Below, piece by piece: positions 35,561-43,544 of a stretch of DNA of 64,000 bases. The stretch comes from Paractinoplanes toevensis (GTDB taxonomy: Bacteria; Actinomycetota; Actinomycetes; Mycobacteriales; Micromonosporaceae): the NCBI RefSeq assembly GCF_018332695.1, contig NZ_BOQN01000015.1, forward strand, positions 124,001-188,000, in the 5' to 3' direction. A program made the translations under genes and the position numbers. The notes under the pieces were generated by a model. It saw nothing but the letters and a program-made list of their open reading frames with translations. It ran no database searches and was not told where the DNA came from. The stretch's first letter is position 1. Each line of letters begins with the position of its first letter.

Positions 35561-36496
35561 TTACTCGGCGGCGACGGGCGCGGGGAGCTCAGGAGCGCCC
35601 GACACGACCTCGTCGACGACCGGGGTGGCCTCAGCGGTCTCGACCGTGACCGGGGCGGCCTCAGCGGCGACAGCGGCCGGCTCGACGTCGGCGGCCTTCT
35701 TCTCGGCGCCCTCGTACAGGTCGCGCTCCCACTCGGGCAGCGGCTCGCCGGCGGCGACGGTGCCCGGCTCGGGCTTCTCGTCGGCGTTGCTGCCCCGGTT
35801 GCGGCCGGAGCGGGCGATGAGGCCGTCCGCCACGGCGGTCGCGATGACCCGGGTGAGCAGCTCGGCGGAGCGGATCGCGTCGTCGTTGCCCGGGATCGGG
35901 AAGTCGACCTCGTCCGGGTCACAGTTGGTGTCGAGCACCGCGATGACCGGGATGCCCAGCTTGCGGGCCTCGTCGACGGCGATGTGCTCCTTCTTGGTGT
36001 CCACGACCCAGATCGCCGACGGCGTCTTGGTCATGTCCCGCAGACCACCGAGGGTCTTCGTGAGCTTGGTCTTCTCGCGGAAGAGCTGGAGGGTCTCCTT
36101 CTTGGTGTAACCGGCAGCCGTGCCGGTCAGGTCACCCAGAGCCTCGAGCTCCTTCATGCGCTGCAGACGCTTGTACACCGTCTGGAAGTTGGTGAGCATG
36201 CCGCCCAGCCAGCGGTGGTTCACGTAGGGCTGGCCGACCCGGGTCGCCTGCTCGGCGATGGCCTCCTGCGCCTGCTTCTTGGTGCCGACGAAGAGGATGT
36301 GACCACCCTCGGCGACGGTGTCCCGCACGTACGCGTAGGCCTTCTCGATGTAGTCGAGGGTCTGGCGCAGGTCGATGATGTAGATGCCGTTACGCTCAGT
36401 GAAGATGAAGCGCTTCATCTTCGGGTTCCAGCGCCGGGTCTGGTGCCCGAAGTGGACACCGCTTTCCAGCAGCTGACGCATGGTCACGACGGCCAT
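35561..36496 (-). CDS. rpsB: 30S ribosomal protein S2
   Basis: Full S2 core ([71 protein letters not shown]) followed by a C-terminal extension of about 75 residues rich in Ala, Glu, Val and Pro, for a total of 311. Such acidic tails are common on actinobacterial S2. ATG 36496 with GGGAG upstream is the start; a longer open frame to 36694 is not supported. It opens the leftward rpsB-tsf operon. Confidence 0.98.
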   Translation of the reverse strand: MAVVTMRQLLESGVHFGHQTRRWNPKMKRFIFTERNGIYIIDLRQTLDYIEKAYAYVRDTVAEGGHILFVGTKKQAQEAIAEQATRVGQPYVNHRWLGGMLTNFQTVYKRLQRMKELEALGDLTGTAAGYTKKETLQLFREKTKLTKTLGGLRDMTKTPSAIWVVDTKKEHIAVDEARKLGIPVIAVLDTNCDPDEVDFPIPGNDDAIRSAELLTRVIATAVADGLIARSGRNRGSNADEKPEPGTVAAGEPLPEWERDLYEGAEKKAADVEPAAVAAEAAPVTVETAEATPVVDEVVSGAPELPAPVAAE

Positions 36497-36717
36497 GGGT
36501 GATTGCTCCCTATTTACCCTGGTTGTCACGCTCACCGGCGGTGTGCGCCCTGGTGCCCGGTCGCTGGCCACAGTCGGACTCGAGAAGATCGAGACCAGGG
36601 AGGGCCGTCGCCGCCGTCCCGTGATTACGGAACCGGCAGAGGGCACGCGAGGTCGACCGCCGCAGGGCGGTCGCCGGGCCCAAGCATACGCCAAGCCGTT
36701 TCGTTACTCCGAGTGCC

Positions 36718-37263
36718 TCAGGCCACGGCCATTCCGGCGGCCACCAGCAAGATCAAACCCACCGGGAGGTACGCCACCGGAGGGCGCAGCCAGGTCTCCC
36801 GGCCGACCGCCCCGGCCTTGGCGAAAGCGAACAAGCCGACACCGGTGAGCGCGAAGCCCAGCGTGAGGAGGACGGCCGGGACGATGCCGCGCGGCGTCGG
36901 GTCCCCGGTGAACGTCTGGTCGATCAACAACCGGACCACCGGAATCAACAGGACGAACATCATGAAAGCCACCAGGAACGCCGTAACCGGACGGCGAGCC
37001 TGATAGACCTCCTCCTTCGGGCGCACAGCCGGATATTCCGGGCCGCGCACCGAACGGGAGTGGCTGCCGGTCGTGACGAGCGGATCGGCCACCGGGTAGG
37101 GATTGGCCGGCGGCGGAGTCACGGCCGGGCGCTGCTCGGGCAGGCGGAACGCGCCGGACGGGCGTTCGTGGATGCCGGAGTCGTAAGGGTCGGTCGCGCG
37201 GGCGTACTGCCCCCGCCCCGGATACCAGCCCGGCTCATCCTCGGCATAGCGGTGTCCTTCCAC
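36718..37263 (-). CDS. membrane protein with disordered N terminus, unknown function
   Basis: A 181-residue protein beginning with GTG (VEGHRYAEDEPGWYPGRGQY). The first 95 residues are polar and Pro-rich. Three hydrophobic segments follow: FLVAFMMFVLLIPVVRLLI, PAVLLTLGFALTGVGLFAF and AYLPVGLILLVAAGMAV. No catalytic motif is seen and I do not recognise the family, though similar proteins sit beside rpsB/yraN in relatives as far as I recall. The start is set by the in-frame GTG nearest the conserved-looking N terminus; 60 extra codons upstream would run through the yraN promoter. Confidence 0.75.
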   Translation of the reverse strand: MEGHRYAEDEPGWYPGRGQYARATDPYDSGIHERPSGAFRLPEQRPAVTPPPANPYPVADPLVTTGSHSRSVRGPEYPAVRPKEEVYQARRPVTAFLVAFMMFVLLIPVVRLLIDQTFTGDPTPRGIVPAVLLTLGFALTGVGLFAFAKAGAVGRETWLRPPVAYLPVGLILLVAAGMAVA

Positions 37264-37339
37264 GATCTCGCACGCTAGGTGACGACGGTCACGTGCGCCA
37301 CCGGAGACGCCATAACAGATCGACCTGGCTACGCAGCGG

Positions 37340-37348
37340 TTATCCACA
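37340..37348 (+). promoter_or_regulatory. perfect DnaA box upstream of yraN
   Basis: TTATCCACA, the consensus DnaA-binding nonamer, lies 62 nt before the yraN ATG in a divergent promoter region. A second perfect box occurs at 47468-47476. Isolated boxes can titrate DnaA or affect transcription; binding is not demonstrated. Confidence 0.45.
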
Positions 37349-37409
37349 GTTGCGCTCCGTCCACAACCGCTCGTGCGGCCGCGGAGCGAACGGGCCACCG
37401 TTGACCGCC

Positions 37410-37769
37410 ATGACGACGGAACGACGGGCGGTCGGCGCCTACGGCGAACGAGTCGCCGCGCAGCACCTGCAGGACCAGGGACTCGTGATCCTCCACCGGA
37501 ACTGGCGCTGCTCCGCGGGCGAGGTCGACCTCGTCCTGCGGGACGGCGACGACATCGTCTTCTGCGAGGTGAAGACGAGGCGCGGCCCGGCCTTCGGCAC
37601 TCCCGCCGAAGCGGTCGGCTACCGGAAGGTGCGCAAACTGCGCGAGCTCGCCGGGCGCTGGCTCGCCGAGACCGGCATCCATCCACGCAACGTGCGCTTC
37701 GACGTGGTCGAGGTCCTCCCCCAGCCGCGCGGGGCCACCCGGGTCGCGCACATCCGCTCGGCCTTCTGA
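37410..37769 (+). CDS. yraN: YraN/UPF0102 family endonuclease-like protein
   Basis: A 119-residue protein with a PD-(D/E)xK nuclease-like core: GAYGERVAAQHLQDQG, NWRCSAGEVDLVLRDGDDIVFCEVKTR, where Glu, Asp, Glu and Lys form the expected active site. The function of the family is unsettled; recombination or repair is often supposed because of its neighbours. ATG 37410 begins the conserved region. Its TGA overlaps the comM ATG (TGATG), so it is the first gene of the yraN-comM-dprA operon. Confidence 0.93.
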   Translation: MTTERRAVGAYGERVAAQHLQDQGLVILHRNWRCSAGEVDLVLRDGDDIVFCEVKTRRGPAFGTPAEAVGYRKVRKLRELAGRWLAETGIHPRNVRFDVVEVLPQPRGATRVAHIRSAF

Positions 37770-39301
37770 TGAGCTACGCCCGCGTCCTCTGCGTCGGCCT
37801 GGTCGGCGTGGCCGGCCACCTGGTCGAGGTCGAGGCCGACCTCGCACCCGGCCTCCCCGTCGTAACGCTGACCGGCCTGCCCGACACCGCCCTCAACGAG
37901 GCCCGCGACCGCGTCCGCGCCGCCGTCGTCAACTCGGGTGAGACCTGGCCCAACCGCCGGATCACCATCAACCTGCTCCCGGCCGCACTGCCCAAGCAGG
38001 GCACCTCGTTCGACGTCGCGATCGCCGCCGCCCTGCTCTCCGGCGCCGGCGAACTGCCCTCGGTGTCCCTGGACGGCGTGGTCGTCCTGGGCGAGCTGGG
38101 GCTCGACGGCGCGGTCCGCCCGGTGCGCGGCGTCCTGCCGATGGTGGCGGCCGCGGTCCGGGCCGGCGTGACCCAGGTCATCGTGCCGGCGGCCAACGCG
38201 TGGGAGGCCACCGTGGTGCCCGGCGTGACGGTTCGCGCGATCGACTCGCTCCGCCGGCTGGTCGACTACGTCCGCGGCACCGGCCCGCTGCTCGACCCGC
38301 CACCGTCCTCGGCGTCACCGCCCCCACCCGGCCTCGACCTGGCCGACGTGGCCGGCCAGGAACTCGGCCGGTACGGCCTCGAGGTCGCCGCGGCCGGCGG
38401 CCACCACCTGGCACTGTTCGGCGCGCCCGGCGCCGGGAAGACCATGCTCGCCGAGCGTCTGCCATCAATCCTGCCGGAGCTGGACGACGCCACCGCGCTG
38501 GAGGTCACCGCGATCCAGTCGATCGCCGGCGTGCTGCCACCGGACGGCCGGCTGGTCCGGCGCCCGCCGTTCCAGGCGCCCCACCATTCCGCCAGCATGG
38601 CCGCGCTGATCGGGGGCGGGAGCGGGCTGGCCCGGCCCGGGGCACTCTCCCTCGCCCACCGCGGCGTGCTCTTCCTGGACGAGGTCGCCGAGATGCGCGG
38701 ATCGACCCTGCAGGCACTTCGCCAGCCGCTGGAGGACGGGCGGGTGGTGATCGGCCGAGCGCGCGGAACGACCGAGTTCCCCGCCCGCGTGCAGCTCGTC
38801 GTCGCCGCCAATCCGTGCCCCTGTGCCTCCCCCGCCGGCGATCACGCCTGCACCTGCCCGCCCGTCGTCCGGCGGCGATACCGGGCCAAGCTGTCCGGCC
38901 CACTTCTCGACCGGATCGACATCCGGATCACCCTGCATCCGCTGAACGCCGCCCAACTGATGGCGGCCACCGCACCGGCCGAACCATCGGCCCAGGTCGC
39001 ATCCCGGGTCGCCCGGGCGCGCAAGGCCGCGAACACCCGCTGGCGCGAGCACGGGTGGCAGGTGAACGCCGACGTGCCCGGTCCGGTGCTGCGCCGCCCG
39101 CCGTGGAGTCTGCCCGCGACCGACACCGCCGACCTGCGGGCGGCCCTGGACCGAGGCTTGCTGTCGGCCCGGGGCTTCGATCGGGTGCTGCGCCTCGCCT
39201 GGACGATCGCCGACCTCGACGGCCGCGATCGGCCGGGCCGGGAGGAGATCACCGAGGCGATCCAGTTACGGATGGGAGAGTCCCATGAGTACGCCGCGTA
39301 G
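37769..39301 (+). CDS. comM: YifB/ComM family Mg-chelatase-like AAA+ ATPase
   Basis: A 510-residue ring helicase-type ATPase; ComM promotes branch migration during natural transformation in other bacteria. The N-terminal Lon-protease-like domain has GLPDTALNEARDRVRAA; the AAA core has Walker A GAPGAGKTM, the PHHSAS motif, Walker B VLFLDEVAEM and the sensor region; a Cys-rich loop follows (NPCPCASPAGDHACTCPP); the C-terminal Mg-chelatase domain ends the protein. It starts on the yraN stop and overlaps dprA by 17 nt. Confidence 0.95.
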   Translation: MSYARVLCVGLVGVAGHLVEVEADLAPGLPVVTLTGLPDTALNEARDRVRAAVVNSGETWPNRRITINLLPAALPKQGTSFDVAIAAALLSGAGELPSVSLDGVVVLGELGLDGAVRPVRGVLPMVAAAVRAGVTQVIVPAANAWEATVVPGVTVRAIDSLRRLVDYVRGTGPLLDPPPSSASPPPPGLDLADVAGQELGRYGLEVAAAGGHHLALFGAPGAGKTMLAERLPSILPELDDATALEVTAIQSIAGVLPPDGRLVRRPPFQAPHHSASMAALIGGGSGLARPGALSLAHRGVLFLDEVAEMRGSTLQALRQPLEDGRVVIGRARGTTEFPARVQLVVAANPCPCASPAGDHACTCPPVVRRRYRAKLSGPLLDRIDIRITLHPLNAAQLMAATAPAEPSAQVASRVARARKAANTRWREHGWQVNADVPGPVLRRPPWSLPATDTADLRAALDRGLLSARGFDRVLRLAWTIADLDGRDRPGREEITEAIQLRMGESHEYAA

Positions 39302-40565
39302 CCGTCTCGCGCCGGGCACCGACGCCGACCGCGCCGCCCGCGTGGCCCTCACCTGGCTGGCCGAGCCCGGCAACCGGACGGTCTGGTCGATGGTGGAGAC
39401 CCACGGGGCGCCGGAAACCGTCGAGCGGCTGATGCGCGGCGCGATCCCGGACGGCGCGCTCCAGGCGTCGGTGCTGGCCCGGGCGACCGACTTCGATCCG
39501 GGCCGGATGGCCGCCGAAACACTGCACCGAGCCGACCAGCTCGGTGCGCGGATCGTGGTGCCCGCCGACGACGAGTGGCCGCGCCGGGTCGACTCGCTGG
39601 CCGTCCTCGAGCTGGACACACCCGGGCTGATCAACGTGAACGTACGGCCGCCGCTCTGCATCTGGGTCCGCGGGTCCTGGCCGCTGGGCCCGGCGCTGGA
39701 GCGTTCGGTCGCGGTGGTCGGGGCACGAGCGGCAACCGGCTACGGCAAGCAGGTCACCGGGGACATCGCCTACGGCCTCGCCGAGCGCGGGTGGACCGTG
39801 GTGTCCGGCGGTGCGTTCGGCATCGACGCCGCGGCCCACCGGGCGGCGCTGGCGGCCGGCGGGCTCACCGTGGCCGTACTCGCCTGCGGGGTCGACCGCC
39901 CCTATCCCGCCGGCAACGCGGCCATGTTCGAGCGGATCGCCGAGACCGGCCTGCTGATCAGCGAATGGCCGCCGGGCGCCGAGCCGCTGAGGCACCGGTT
40001 CCTCATCCGCAACCGGGTGATCGCGGCCGCCACCACCGGCACGGTCGTCGTCGAGGCCGCCGCGCGCAGCGGCGCGATCCAGACGATGAACCGCGTGCTG
40101 GCCCTCCGCCGGCCTGCCATGGTCGTGCCCGGCCCGGTGACGTCGGCCATGTCCGTCGGTTGCCACGAGCTGCTCCGCGGCAATCCCGGCGCGACGCTGG
40201 TCACCGGCTTGCCGCAGGTGCTGGAGACGGTCGGCCGGATGGGTGAGTACTACGCGGAGGCACCACGCGGTCCCGAGCACCGCCGAGACGCCCTCGACGA
40301 GGAATCGGCCCTGGTGCTGGAGGCCGTCCCGCCGAAGGGAGCGGCCAGACCGGAGGAGTTGGCCACCCGCGCCGGGCTGGCCCTGCGCACGGTGCTGCGC
40401 CGCCTGTCCCTGCTGGAACTGTCCGGCCTCGTGGAACGCCGCGACGACGGCTTCGCCCTGCCCCGGCCGGCTTCGCCCTCTGGCGATTCGCCCCCTGGCG
40501 CTTCCCCTGGCGGTTCGCCTGGCGCTTCGCCTGGTGCCTCGTCGGGACGGGAGGCGGCCCGGTGA
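39285..40565 (+). CDS. dprA: DNA processing protein DprA with repeat-rich C-terminal tail
   Basis: Loads RecA on incoming single-stranded DNA. The 426-residue protein has an N-terminal SAM-like part, the Rossmann DprA core (SVAVVGARAATGYGKQVT, VVSGGAFGIDAAAHRAAL, LACGVDRPYPAGN, RHRFLIRNRVIAA) and a C-terminal winged helix (PEELATRAGLALRTVLRRLS). The last 35 residues are a Gly/Ala/Ser/Pro repeat (GDSPPGASPGGSPGASPG). The ATG lies 17 nt inside comM with GGGAGAG before it. The presence of comM and dprA does not by itself show competence. Confidence 0.95.
   Translation: MSTPRSRLAPGTDADRAARVALTWLAEPGNRTVWSMVETHGAPETVERLMRGAIPDGALQASVLARATDFDPGRMAAETLHRADQLGARIVVPADDEWPRRVDSLAVLELDTPGLINVNVRPPLCIWVRGSWPLGPALERSVAVVGARAATGYGKQVTGDIAYGLAERGWTVVSGGAFGIDAAAHRAALAAGGLTVAVLACGVDRPYPAGNAAMFERIAETGLLISEWPPGAEPLRHRFLIRNRVIAAATTGTVVVEAAARSGAIQTMNRVLALRRPAMVVPGPVTSAMSVGCHELLRGNPGATLVTGLPQVLETVGRMGEYYAEAPRGPEHRRDALDEESALVLEAVPPKGAARPEELATRAGLALRTVLRRLSLLELSGLVERRDDGFALPRPASPSGDSPPGASPGGSPGASPGASSGREAAR
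40471..40548 (+). repeat. 12-15-bp imperfect tandem repeat in the dprA tail
   Basis: Six degenerate units built on CTGGCGCTTCGCC encode the Gly-Ala-Ser-Pro tail of DprA. All units are multiples of three. Probably a disordered, length-variable end. Confidence 0.7.
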
Positions 40566-40614
40566 GCCCGCTCGGCTCCCGGGCGCCGCCCGCACAGTTC
40601 GGACGGGTCCGAGG

Positions 40615-40824
40615 TCAGTCCTCGGAGTCGTCCAGGTCGCGGCGATGGACTTTCATCCACGCCTCGACGTCGTCGGCCAACCACACCTTGCCCTGCGCCA
40701 GGTCGGCGAGCGGTTTGGGGAAGTCAGCCCGACTGGTGATCTGGTACGCACGCTGCCGGCTGACCCCACCCAAACGGATGCGGATCTCGTGCGCGCCCAT
40801 AAGCCGGATCGGTTTCACTGCCAC
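40615..40824 (-). CDS. AlpA-like / excisionase-family HTH protein
   Basis: A 69-residue DNA-binding protein: MAVKPIRLMGAHEIRIRLGG, then GVSRQRAYQITSRADFPKPL and KVWLADDVEAWMKVHRRD. This is the MerR-like winged helix of AlpA and phage excisionase proteins. It converges on dprA (49-nt gap) and is divergent from the Cys-motif gene across an 83-nt promoter region with a palindrome. AlpA-like proteins regulate integrases of mobile elements, but no integrase gene of that kind is next to it. Confidence 0.85.
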   Translation of the reverse strand: MAVKPIRLMGAHEIRIRLGGVSRQRAYQITSRADFPKPLADLAQGKVWLADDVEAWMKVHRRDLDDSED

Positions 40825-40858
40825 ATGATCGACCGTAGGCGTGAGACTATTAGTCAGT

Positions 40859-40871
40859 TATCAAGTTGATA
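40859..40871. promoter_or_regulatory. perfect 13-bp palindrome in the divergent AlpA-like/Cys-motif promoter
   Basis: TATCAA-G-TTGATA lies between the two divergent genes, 35 nt before the AlpA-like ATG and 37 nt before the Cys-motif ATG. It is a good candidate operator for the AlpA-like product or for the GntR-type regulator encoded nearby. Confidence 0.55.
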
Positions 40872-40895
40872 GGAGACAGCTAGTCGTATGCCATC

Positions 40896-40901
40896 TATAC
40901 T
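40896..40901 (+). promoter_or_regulatory. -10 hexamer of a leaderless promoter
   Basis: TATACT ends 6 nt before the ATG of the Cys-motif gene, and no Shine-Dalgarno is present. That spacing puts the transcription start on or beside the A of the ATG, the usual layout of a leaderless actinobacterial mRNA. A -35 element is not clear. Confidence 0.6.
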
Positions 40902-40907
40902 GGCCCC

Positions 40908-41642
40908 ATGACTAGGCGTCGCCGGACCGCTCGTCCGGTCCCTCAGACCCCCCTCCACAGACGCGACTGGCACACCCTGTGGCGCCGCTGCAGCTGCGGC
41001 CTGACCTCGCCTTGCGTAGATCGAGCACTCCCCGCAAAGCCCCGCCCGTTCCCGCCGGCTCCCCCGGCCCCCATCCACATCAGACGTCAGCTACCCACCT
41101 ACAGCGAGTACTTGGCGACCATCCCGTTCCCGGTCTACTGCGGCTTCGCCGCCATGAGGACCTTCCCCGGCGAGATGCCCCCGTCCCCCGAATCCCCCAC
41201 AGTCCCACCCCACCCAGCCTCGGCCGACCAAGCCCCGTCCCCCCGACATCACTTCCCAGCGCCTCTGCCGTCCCTGCCGGCCGGCAAGGCGCGAGGGGCG
41301 GCCCCAGTTCAGGCCCCAGCCCCGGCGCCCGGACCGGGGCCGCCCCGGAAACAAATCCCCGACCTACCCCAGCCAGCACAAAAGCGGGTGACGTCGCCGA
41401 CCGATTCGGCACCAAGGCCAGCGACGCCACCGCCACCCCAGAACAACCCCGGCGACCACGCCGGCCGACTCGGTACGCGGGGGTCGCGAACCGATGCGGA
41501 CGGGGCCCAGCGTGATCGCCACCCTCCGGCGATAACCACTCAGCACAGAGCTGGAACGGCAACGACCCAACTACTCAGAACTCACATACTCGGCAAACCG
41601 GCGACCGAGGCGCGGGCGACCAACCCGGCCCACCGCAGGTAA
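40908..41642 (+). CDS. Pro-rich protein with N-terminal Cys motif, unknown function
   Basis: A 244-residue protein of unknown role. The N-terminal 45 residues are basic and hold a compact motif, RRDWHTLWRRCSCGLTSPC (Cys-x-Cys-x5-Cys), which could bind zinc or be a redox site. A second short conserved-looking piece is PTYSEYLATIPFPVYCGFAA. From about residue 85 the sequence is low-complexity Pro/Ala/Arg, and the plus strand is strongly C-rich. No membrane segment or signal is visible. Expression is probably leaderless. The stop position of a functional product may vary between strains because the tail is poorly constrained. Confidence 0.6.
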   Translation: MTRRRRTARPVPQTPLHRRDWHTLWRRCSCGLTSPCVDRALPAKPRPFPPAPPAPIHIRRQLPTYSEYLATIPFPVYCGFAAMRTFPGEMPPSPESPTVPPHPASADQAPSPRHHFPAPLPSLPAGKARGAAPVQAPAPAPGPGPPRKQIPDLPQPAQKRVTSPTDSAPRPATPPPPQNNPGDHAGRLGTRGSRTDADGAQRDRHPPAITTQHRAGTATTQLLRTHILGKPATEARATNPAHRR

Positions 41643-41874
41643 GCGAGGAGGGCCACCAACGCTGGGGACCGCCATCCCCAGTCGGCCCTCAGCCGAGCCG
41701 ACCCTCAGCTCCAGCGGGCCGCAGGCGAGGCGGACCACCAAACCCGATGAACCGCAGGCGATGCGGATCGTCGGGCCGAGGGACCGCCAAGCAAGGCGGA
41801 CCGGAGGCCGCACCAAGCAAGGCGAACCGCCAGACCCAAACCACGCCAAGCTGGGCGGCCCACCGGACCAGACG

Positions 41875-41924
41875 TGCCCCGCTAGCGCATTCGACTGAGG
41901 CGAGCCAGTCGCGCTAGCGGGGCA
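41875..41924. repeat. 14-bp perfect inverted repeat with a second stem inside
   Basis: TGCCCCGCTAGCGC (41875-41888) is repeated inverted at 41911-41924. Inside the loop CGACT (41892-41896) pairs with AGTCG (41907-41911). The whole 50 nt can fold into one long hairpin. No gene end is near on either strand; it may be a mobile-element relic, a recombination site or an RNA structure. Confidence 0.75.
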
Positions 41925-42000
41925 CACCCGGCCGCCCAAAGTCGCTCACCGCCTCAGGGGAGTAACGCAGAACCACAAGCAACTCGGAGCGGCGAACCCA

Positions 42001-42165
42001 CCAGCCCGACGGCCCGACGGCCCACCAGCCCGGCGGCCCGGCGGCCGGGTGGTCGGGTGGTCGGGTGGTCAAGGCCGGGCGGCCCGACAGCCGGATGGTC
42101 GGGTGGGCCGGGCGGCCCGACAGCCGGGTGGTCAACGGCCGGGCGGCCGCGCGGCCGAGCCGAGT
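42001..42165. repeat. degenerate GC tandem array of about 33-bp units
   Basis: Units like GCCGGGCGGCCCGACAGCCG followed by a GGTGGTC-type end recur about four times, preceded by shorter GGCCCGACGGCCC units. Long runs of self-complementary GC make this prone to slippage. Confidence 0.75.
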
Positions 42166-42310
42166 GGTCTACCACTCACCAAGAGCCGAACCGTCCTGCC
42201 GAAACCGCCCCGTAGACCGCCGAGCCGCGAATCGCCCCGGGGCCCGTGAGCAAACAACTAGATCGACGACTTCACCGCAGCCGAGGCCGGCGGGCGATTG
42301 GGGAACACCG

Positions 42311-42562
42311 ATGACGACGATGGTTAAAAGGGGCGAACACCTGCGTGATCGTCCTGACTGGGATTGCCGCTCGTGTCAGCAGCCGTGGCCGTGCGCCAAC
42401 GCGAAGGCCAATCTGCTGGTCGAGTTCCGCCAATTTCCGTCGGTCCTGACCATCTACCTGTCAGCCCAGATGTATGAGGCCCTGGGCGACATGACCTCCC
42501 GCGGCGAACCCGCCCCGCCAAATCTCTACGAGCGCTTCCTCTCCTGGGCCCGCCACGCCTGA
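42311..42562 (+). CDS. small Cys-motif protein (often mislabelled flavin reductase)
   Basis: An 83-residue protein. Near its start is RPDWDCRSCQQPWPCANAK, a Cys-x2-Cys-x5-Cys motif; the rest is NLLVEFRQFPSVLTIYLSAQMYEALGDMTSRGE, a compact helical piece ending FLSWARHA. Very similar small proteins are common in Micromonosporaceae and, as I recall, are often labelled flavin reductase without evidence. No flavin motif is visible. The shared W/Cys motif links it to the gene at 40908. A second ATG three codons later is an alternative start. Confidence 0.75.
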   Translation: MTTMVKRGEHLRDRPDWDCRSCQQPWPCANAKANLLVEFRQFPSVLTIYLSAQMYEALGDMTSRGEPAPPNLYERFLSWARHA

Positions 42563-42589
42563 CGCAGCTCGCCCGTCATCAGGCACACA

Positions 42590-42668
42590 GGCACACAGGC
42601 GACCAGGCGACCAGGCGCAGCAGGCCGCAGCAGGCCGCAGCAGGGCGCAGCAGGGCGCAGCAGGACGG
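42590..42668 (+). repeat. short tandem repeats (8-bp and 10-bp units)
   Basis: AGGCACAC twice, GGCGACCA twice, then GCAGCAGGCC/GCAGCAGGGC five times in a row. They follow the stop of the Cys-motif gene by 28 nt. Units touch each other, so this is not a CRISPR array. Confidence 0.85.
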
Positions 42669-43474
42669 CACGGGTTACTTGGGCACACCAGCACACGGGC
42701 TCGTGCTGCACGGCGCCGCGGGTCGCTCACAGCAACGCCCGGACGCGATCCCGTCAAGCATCGGCGTCGCCAGCAATCGCGTCGCCCTGCGTCGGTCACA
42801 CCGGGACGACATACGTCAAGCGCTGAACACGCAGGCAACGGGGCGATACACCAATTTGGTCATGCCCTGATGGTGTTCCCGGCGCCGATGTCGCCGAGAA
42901 CGGCAACGTCAAGCGCCGGCTGCTAGGCGTCGGGTCGTGCGGGGCGAAGCGCTTGCAACAACGGGACCCCTTTGCGCAAGTACCTATGCCGCAACCTGCT
43001 GATGCCGCAGCTTGCCGATGGACACGCCTTCACCGACGTCGCCGTTGCCCTGTTGGGGATCTGCGGCCTGCTCTGGCGGTGGGCAGCTGGTTGCCGGGCT
43101 CGCCCACGCGCCTCTGCATTCGCGTAGGCGGTGGGCGGCCGGCGTCACGGTGCGTAGCACTCAGCTATTCGTCCTTAATGGATGGTCGCGTGACTTTTGG
43201 GTGTGGGTGACCTTCAGGGTCGGCATTCGGCAGTCTCCTTCGCTGGCCAAGCACAGTGGACACACGTCTGCCTTGTGTGCACTGCCGGGGGCAAGGTTCT
43301 TGGTCTCCGCGCTCGGGAAGCTTTCGCCCTTCGAGCCGGTCACCGCAGGTCTCCCACTGCGGTGGAACGGGCGACGGCCGGACCGCGCACCAGGCGCGAC
43401 GGCGACCCTACGAGCGATCGGCAACCGCCGCCCGCCCTGCCGCCTGATCGAGTCGGAGCCTTCTCAGTGCGGCG

Positions 43475-43509
43475 GTTGTATCATACCTACATGGCCTCAT
43501 ACGTACAAC
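43475..43509. promoter_or_regulatory. imperfect 35-bp dyad before the gntR gene
   Basis: GTTGTATCATAC (43475-43486) and its inverted partner CATACGTACAAC (43498-43509) match at 10 of 12 positions around an 11-nt centre. The site is 35 nt before the gntR ATG. Autoregulation is plausible. Confidence 0.5.
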
Positions 43510-43544
43510 ACGATGGAGCATCGTGGCCACGTAAAGTGACCGAC

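Larger units (their letters stand above)
41643..42310. other. 668-nt repeat-rich region without a supported gene
   Basis: Between the two Cys-motif genes lie imperfect short repeats (41690-41860, built on CAAGCAAGGCGGACC and GCAGGCGAGGCGGACC), a long hairpin (41875-41924) and a GC tandem array (42001-42165). Open frames on the minus strand here are products of the repeats and show no protein family. Confidence 0.7.
42563..43544. other. 982-nt stretch without a recognisable gene
   Basis: The first 110 nt hold short tandem repeats (42590-42668). The remainder has lower GC and patchy codon bias compared with its surroundings; frames of 60-175 codons exist, but none has a ribosome site, a family match or consistent third-position GC. 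A piece around 43170-43340 encodes Cys pairs in more than one frame, which I cannot interpret. It looks like decayed inserted DNA. The last 70 nt contain the gntR promoter and operator. Confidence 0.6.

Noticed and set aside
37340-37348. A replication origin
   Set aside because: Only one DnaA box is present here and dnaA, dnaN and gyrB are absent.
41571-42175. Minus-strand open frames with Gly/Arg/Trp repeats
   Set aside because: They are translations of the tandem DNA repeats; no start site, inconsistent frames and no family.
42590-42668. Possible CRISPR array
   Set aside because: Units are 8-10 bp and contiguous, with no spacers; no cas genes in the window.
43012-43539. A 175-codon frame before gntR
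   Set aside because: Overlaps the gntR operator and start region, poor codon bias and no recognisable protein.
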